From: DATLSM01 sp963722965
GTDB taxonomy: Bacteria > Actinomycetota > Thermoleophilia > Solirubrobacterales > 70-9
Length of the DNA: 64,000 nt
Reading direction: 5' to 3'
NCBI GenBank assembly: GCA_963722965.1
Contig: CAVROX010000004.1
Span: 16,296 to 80,295, forward strand
Shown here: piece by piece, positions 61,431-64,000 of the stretch
Layout: every line of letters begins with the position of its first letter
Position numbering within the stretch: the first letter of the stretch is position 1
The notes under the pieces: generated by a model
What the model saw: the letters and a program-made list of their open reading frames with translations, nothing else
Database searches by the model: none
What the model was told of the DNA's origin: nothing
Made by a program: the position numbers and the translations under genes

Positions 61431-62195
61431 CTACCCCCGCACCCGACAGGGCTTGAGGAATTCCCCGGTGAGGTAGGTCCCCCCCTGGAATTCGAATTCG
61501 CCCCTGGCCTGCAGGTGGCCGGTTTCACAGCGGGCGTTGACGTAGGAGTAGTGGCGGCCCCTGTAGCTCCATTTGCGGCCGATCGTCAGGTGACCGGAGA
61601 TCGGGACGCCGGCACCGCCGGCGATCGGCGGGATCGTGCCTTTGGTCCGGTAGCCGTAGACGCCGTCGTGGATCCGTTCGATCACGATCGATACGACGTA
61701 GGTGCTGGGGACGGGGACCGTGATGTAGGCGTGGCCGAGGACGGTCGGGTCGCCGTGCTTGGGCGGCCCGTTAAAGAGGGTGAGCGGCGAGCTGACCGGA
61801 ATCGGGGCCGATTCGGGGAACTGGACGATCGCCTTGCCCTCGCCCTCGCCGACGATCGCCTTGGGGCAGGCGTGGCGTGCCTCGGCGGTGGTGGTCGCCG
61901 CTAGCTTGCCCGCCGTGCAGCGGGCCAGGCCGGTGGTCTGCACCGAGCCGTGGCGGTCGAACTCGATCGTCAGCGTCTTTAGGATCGGCGGCAGGGCGCC
62001 GGAGGTGGTCGAGATCGAGCCGCCGCCGTGCAGGGTGATCGGGGCGTTTTCGTGCTTGGGGAGGGAGGTGGGGGTAAAGCCGCCTTCGGCCTCGACGATG
62101 ATCTGCCCGGCGGTGAGCTTCAGCGCGTAGGCGCTGGCCGCGGCGGTCAGGGCGAGCAGGGTCAGCGCCAGGGCGATCAGGGTCTTCTTTTGCAT
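61431..62195 (-). CDS. Secreted protein of an unrecognised Thermoleophilia-type family
   Basis: 254 residues with a Sec signal peptide (LIALALTLLALTAAASAYA). The mature domain contains ILKTLTIEFDRHGSVQTTGLARCTAGKL, then HACPKAIVGEGEGKAIVQFPESAPIPVSSPLTLFNG, WSYRGRHYSYVNARCETG and a final GTYLTGEFLKPCRV. Four conserved cysteines may form disulfides. A paralogue with the same order of motifs is encoded at 63120-63938. I do not recognise a named domain. It is downstream of the TetR regulator on the same strand, and may be in its operon. Confidence 0.75.
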   Translation of the reverse strand: MQKKTLIALALTLLALTAAASAYALKLTAGQIIVEAEGGFTPTSLPKHENAPITLHGGGSISTTSGALPPILKTLTIEFDRHGSVQTTGLARCTAGKLAATTTAEARHACPKAIVGEGEGKAIVQFPESAPIPVSSPLTLFNGPPKHGDPTVLGHAYITVPVPSTYVVSIVIERIHDGVYGYRTKGTIPPIAGGAGVPISGHLTIGRKWSYRGRHYSYVNARCETGHLQARGEFEFQGGTYLTGEFLKPCRVRG

Positions 62196-62222
62196 CCTCT
62201 CCTCCTCCCGGACGGGCGTGGG

Positions 62223-62873
62223 TTAGGGGGTTGAGCTAGCTCTCAGCGCAGCGGCAGTTCTCGATCCAGCTTCGGCGAGCGCGCCCGTGACGATCGTCCG
62301 CAACGCGTCGGCTAGCCCCTCGGCGTCATCGCGGCCGGCGCCGAGCTGGCGTACGCCGATCCCGGTGATCACCGCGACGACGACGCGAGCGTGACGGTCG
62401 GCGCCCGGCACGCCTAACGCCTCCAGCGCGGCGGCGGCAAGGCCTTCGTAGGCTGCAAAGCAGCGGCGGGACGCATCCTGCAGCGCTGGCTCGCGCGAGG
62501 CGCGCAGGTGTAGCTCCAACTCGGCGACATGCTCAGGACTGGCGATGCTCTCTGAAGCGATTCGTTGCACCTCGGCCCCGACCTCGCCGCGACTTGGCGG
62601 AGGGCGACGAGACCGAAGCCCATTGGCGATTTCTTCCAGGCGATCCACCTCCTCCTCCACGTAGAGCAGCAGGCACTCGCGCAGCAGCTCCTCCTGACTG
62701 GGAAAGTGGTAGGTCAATGAGCCAAGCGAAACTCCAGCAGCCATTGCCAACCTTCGGTTGCTGATCGCGCCTATCCCCTCGGCGCCGATCAACTCGAAGG
62801 CGACGCGGAGGATGTGCTCGCGGGTGTCGGACGCCTTGCGTCTGTCGTGAGTGGATCGAGTGGACGTCGCCAT
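62223..62873 (-). CDS. TetR-family transcriptional regulator
   Basis: About 216 residues from the ATG at 62873. The DNA-binding domain is ILRVAFELIGAEGIGAISNRRLAMAAGVSLGSLTYHFPSQEELLRECLLLY, the canonical TetR helix-turn-helix. The C-terminal ligand domain is all-helical. A near-perfect dyad 38 bp upstream looks like its own operator. The ligand is unknown; likely targets are the secreted protein gene just downstream (27 bp) and itself. Confidence 0.93.
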   Translation of the reverse strand: MATSTRSTHDRRKASDTREHILRVAFELIGAEGIGAISNRRLAMAAGVSLGSLTYHFPSQEELLRECLLLYVEEEVDRLEEIANGLRSRRPPPSRGEVGAEVQRIASESIASPEHVAELELHLRASREPALQDASRRCFAAYEGLAAAALEALGVPGADRHARVVVAVITGIGVRQLGAGRDDAEGLADALRTIVTGALAEAGSRTAAALRASSTP

Positions 62874-62910
62874 GGCTATCAGCCGCAATCGGCCATCCGC
62901 CGTTCGTCCT

Positions 62911-62928
62911 GTCGTTCGGTCGAACGAC
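62911..62928. promoter_or_regulatory. TetR operator candidate
   Basis: GTCGTTCG-gt-CGAACGAC is a perfect 8-bp inverted repeat with a 2-bp centre, 38 bp upstream of the TetR start codon. Length and location are typical for TetR autoregulation. Another GTTCGTCC lies 9 bp to the left. Confidence 0.65.
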
Positions 62929-63119
62929 CTAGAAGGTTATCAATCCTGCCCTCCTGGCAAGGATGGCCGGGGTCTTCCAGCGATCGCCAGTTCTTCAGCT
63001 TGAGGTCGCTCGGGCCTTCGCCGAGCTGAAGTCACGACGCTCCTTTAGCCTCTGCGACGGTGGATGCGCTCGCCCGCACGCTGGGGCTCGTCCTCGACAC
63101 CCAACCGGAAAGGGTGCCC

Positions 63120-63938
63120 TCACCCGGCAACCCTGCACCTGCCCGAAAGGAAGCGGGTGATCCGACGGCCGCCTGCGAGGTAATAGGTTCCCTCGGCTGC
63201 GAGAAAGGAGGCGGCACTGAAGCCCTTGGGGGCCGGGCAGCCGGCGCTGATCAGGCTTCGCCTCCTGCCTCGATAGGAATAGATTCGGTGCAGCGTCAGG
63301 CGGAATCCAGTCGCATAGCCCCAGTTCACGGCCACTTGCGGCATCTGCACCGACAAACTGGTGCCAAACGTTCCATGCCGACGGCGGGAGACATTCAAGA
63401 CCAGAACCCGGGAGGTTGGCACCGGTTCGATGCCGTACACCTGGGCGAGGATGACGGGCCGACCGCGCAGGGTGGAGTTAAAAGCGAGCAGCTTCCCCCG
63501 TGCTGGGAAGGGGGCCTCGCTGGGGATTGCGATGTGGGCGGTGAAGCGCCCGACGCCAATCAGCGCCCGGCGACAGGACGCCAGGGCCTGCTTGGTGGTG
63601 CTTGCCTCGATCCAAGAACGACGACAGAGCGGGATACCGACTGTGGAAAACCTTCCTTCGTGGTTGATCGAGATCGTGACCCGTTCCAGCCGCGGCGGTT
63701 CGTGGCCATTGATCGCCCGCAGGGATCCCGCCATGTGCAGTTCAACCGGCGCTGTATGGGTGCGGGGCAGCGCATTCGGCGTGAGCCAACCGTGAAACGA
63801 TGCGCGGACGCTCGGTCCGGAGAAGATTTCAGCGCGCCCTGACGGGGGGCCGAGGGCGAGCACGGCGGTGAGGAGCAGCGCGCAGGAAATGAGGGCGGCG
63901 TACAGCCGGTATGACCGGCCTGGCGGGGTGTTAATCAA
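63120..63938 (-). CDS. Secreted protein, paralogue of the 61431-62195 product
   Basis: 272 residues with a signal peptide or anchor (LYAALISCALLLTAVLALG). It shares the motif order of the neighbouring secreted protein: LERVTISINHEGRFSTVGIPLC, CRRALIGVGRFTAHIAIPSEAPFPARGKLLAFN, VYGIEPVPTSRVLVLN, YSYRGRRRSLISAGCPAP, then GTYYLAGGRRITRFLSGRCRVAG at the end. The cysteine positions correspond. It lies upstream of the TetR gene on the same strand, about 190 bp from the operator. Function unknown. Confidence 0.75.
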   Translation of the reverse strand: MINTPPGRSYRLYAALISCALLLTAVLALGPPSGRAEIFSGPSVRASFHGWLTPNALPRTHTAPVELHMAGSLRAINGHEPPRLERVTISINHEGRFSTVGIPLCRRSWIEASTTKQALASCRRALIGVGRFTAHIAIPSEAPFPARGKLLAFNSTLRGRPVILAQVYGIEPVPTSRVLVLNVSRRRHGTFGTSLSVQMPQVAVNWGYATGFRLTLHRIYSYRGRRRSLISAGCPAPKGFSAASFLAAEGTYYLAGGRRITRFLSGRCRVAG

Positions 63939-64000
63939 CGGGCCCTCCTACTCAGCCGCGCCCTCAAATGAATTTCGACAGGTCTGAGCGGCAGTAGTTG

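Noticed and set aside
62963..63160. 65-codon plus-strand frame upstream of the TetR operator
   Set aside because: No codon bias and no recognisable domain; it runs into the antisense of the secreted protein gene.

Overview
The window looks like chromosomal DNA from a high-GC actinobacterium, most likely class Thermoleophilia (Solirubrobacterales or a relative). The clues are two F420-type luciferase-like oxidoreductases, egtB/egtD, class II fructose bisphosphatase, a DUF5679 mini-protein, a complete type IV pilus locus, and secreted Ig-like or otherwise unrecognised protein families. The lineage is inference from gene content; no rRNA or tRNA gene is visible.

Region 1 (1-3.1 kb): a 5'-truncated ArsA/GET3-like ATPase, an unrecognised 531-residue protein and a HxlR-type regulator. 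Region 2 (3.1-23.4 kb): a type IV pilus (T4P) locus in two converging arms. The plus arm holds three minor prepilins, then pilM, pilN, pilO, a PilP-like protein and a pilin. The minus arm starts at the primary sigma factor and runs rpoD, pilT, a thioredoxin-fold-like membrane protein, pilB, a second pilT, pilC, the probable major pilin with a structured leader, an Ig-like secreted protein and the prepilin peptidase. A decayed IS982-type element lies between the arms.

Region 3 (23.6-30.6 kb): a YihY-type membrane protein, then what looks like a cyclic-di-GMP module. A GAF plus degenerate GGDEF protein is translationally coupled to a protein that carries the same N-terminal domain as PilB (MshEN type) but has a coiled coil of five identical 138-bp repeats in place of the ATPase. 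A frameshifted glpX follows, then a GGDEF-EAL protein with both motifs intact. The pilin leader resembles the GEMM (cyclic-di-GMP-I) riboswitch class and PilB has an MshEN-like domain, so a coherent hypothesis is that c-di-GMP acts on this pilus at RNA, motor and scaffold level. This is the most interesting part of the window.

Region 4 (30.6-42.1 kb): two luciferase-like oxidoreductases, the ergothioneine genes egtD and egtB (egtB frameshifted), a pntAA-pntAB-pntB transhydrogenase operon full of indels, a P-type ATPase, a thioesterase and a thiolase. Region 5 (42.1-50.5 kb): small proteins, a PlsC acyltransferase, PAS and metallo-beta-lactamase-fold proteins, an HD hydrolase, a methylthioadenosine deaminase/phosphorylase pair, a permease behind a CsoR-like operator and an ABC exporter. 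Region 6 (50.5-64 kb): acsA with the remnant of a SatP/YaaH acetate permease directly upstream, a fatty acid desaturase, an NlpC/P60-like hydrolase, a GAP-family membrane protein, a SpoU methyltransferase, PBP1a, an aldo/keto reductase, small stress- or lipid-type proteins, a TetR regulator with a clear operator, and two paralogous secreted proteins.

Frameshifts recur in genes whose amino-acid sequence is otherwise well conserved (glpX, egtB, pnt genes, the metallo-hydrolase at 44.1 kb, satP). Several may be sequence or assembly errors rather than real pseudogenes.
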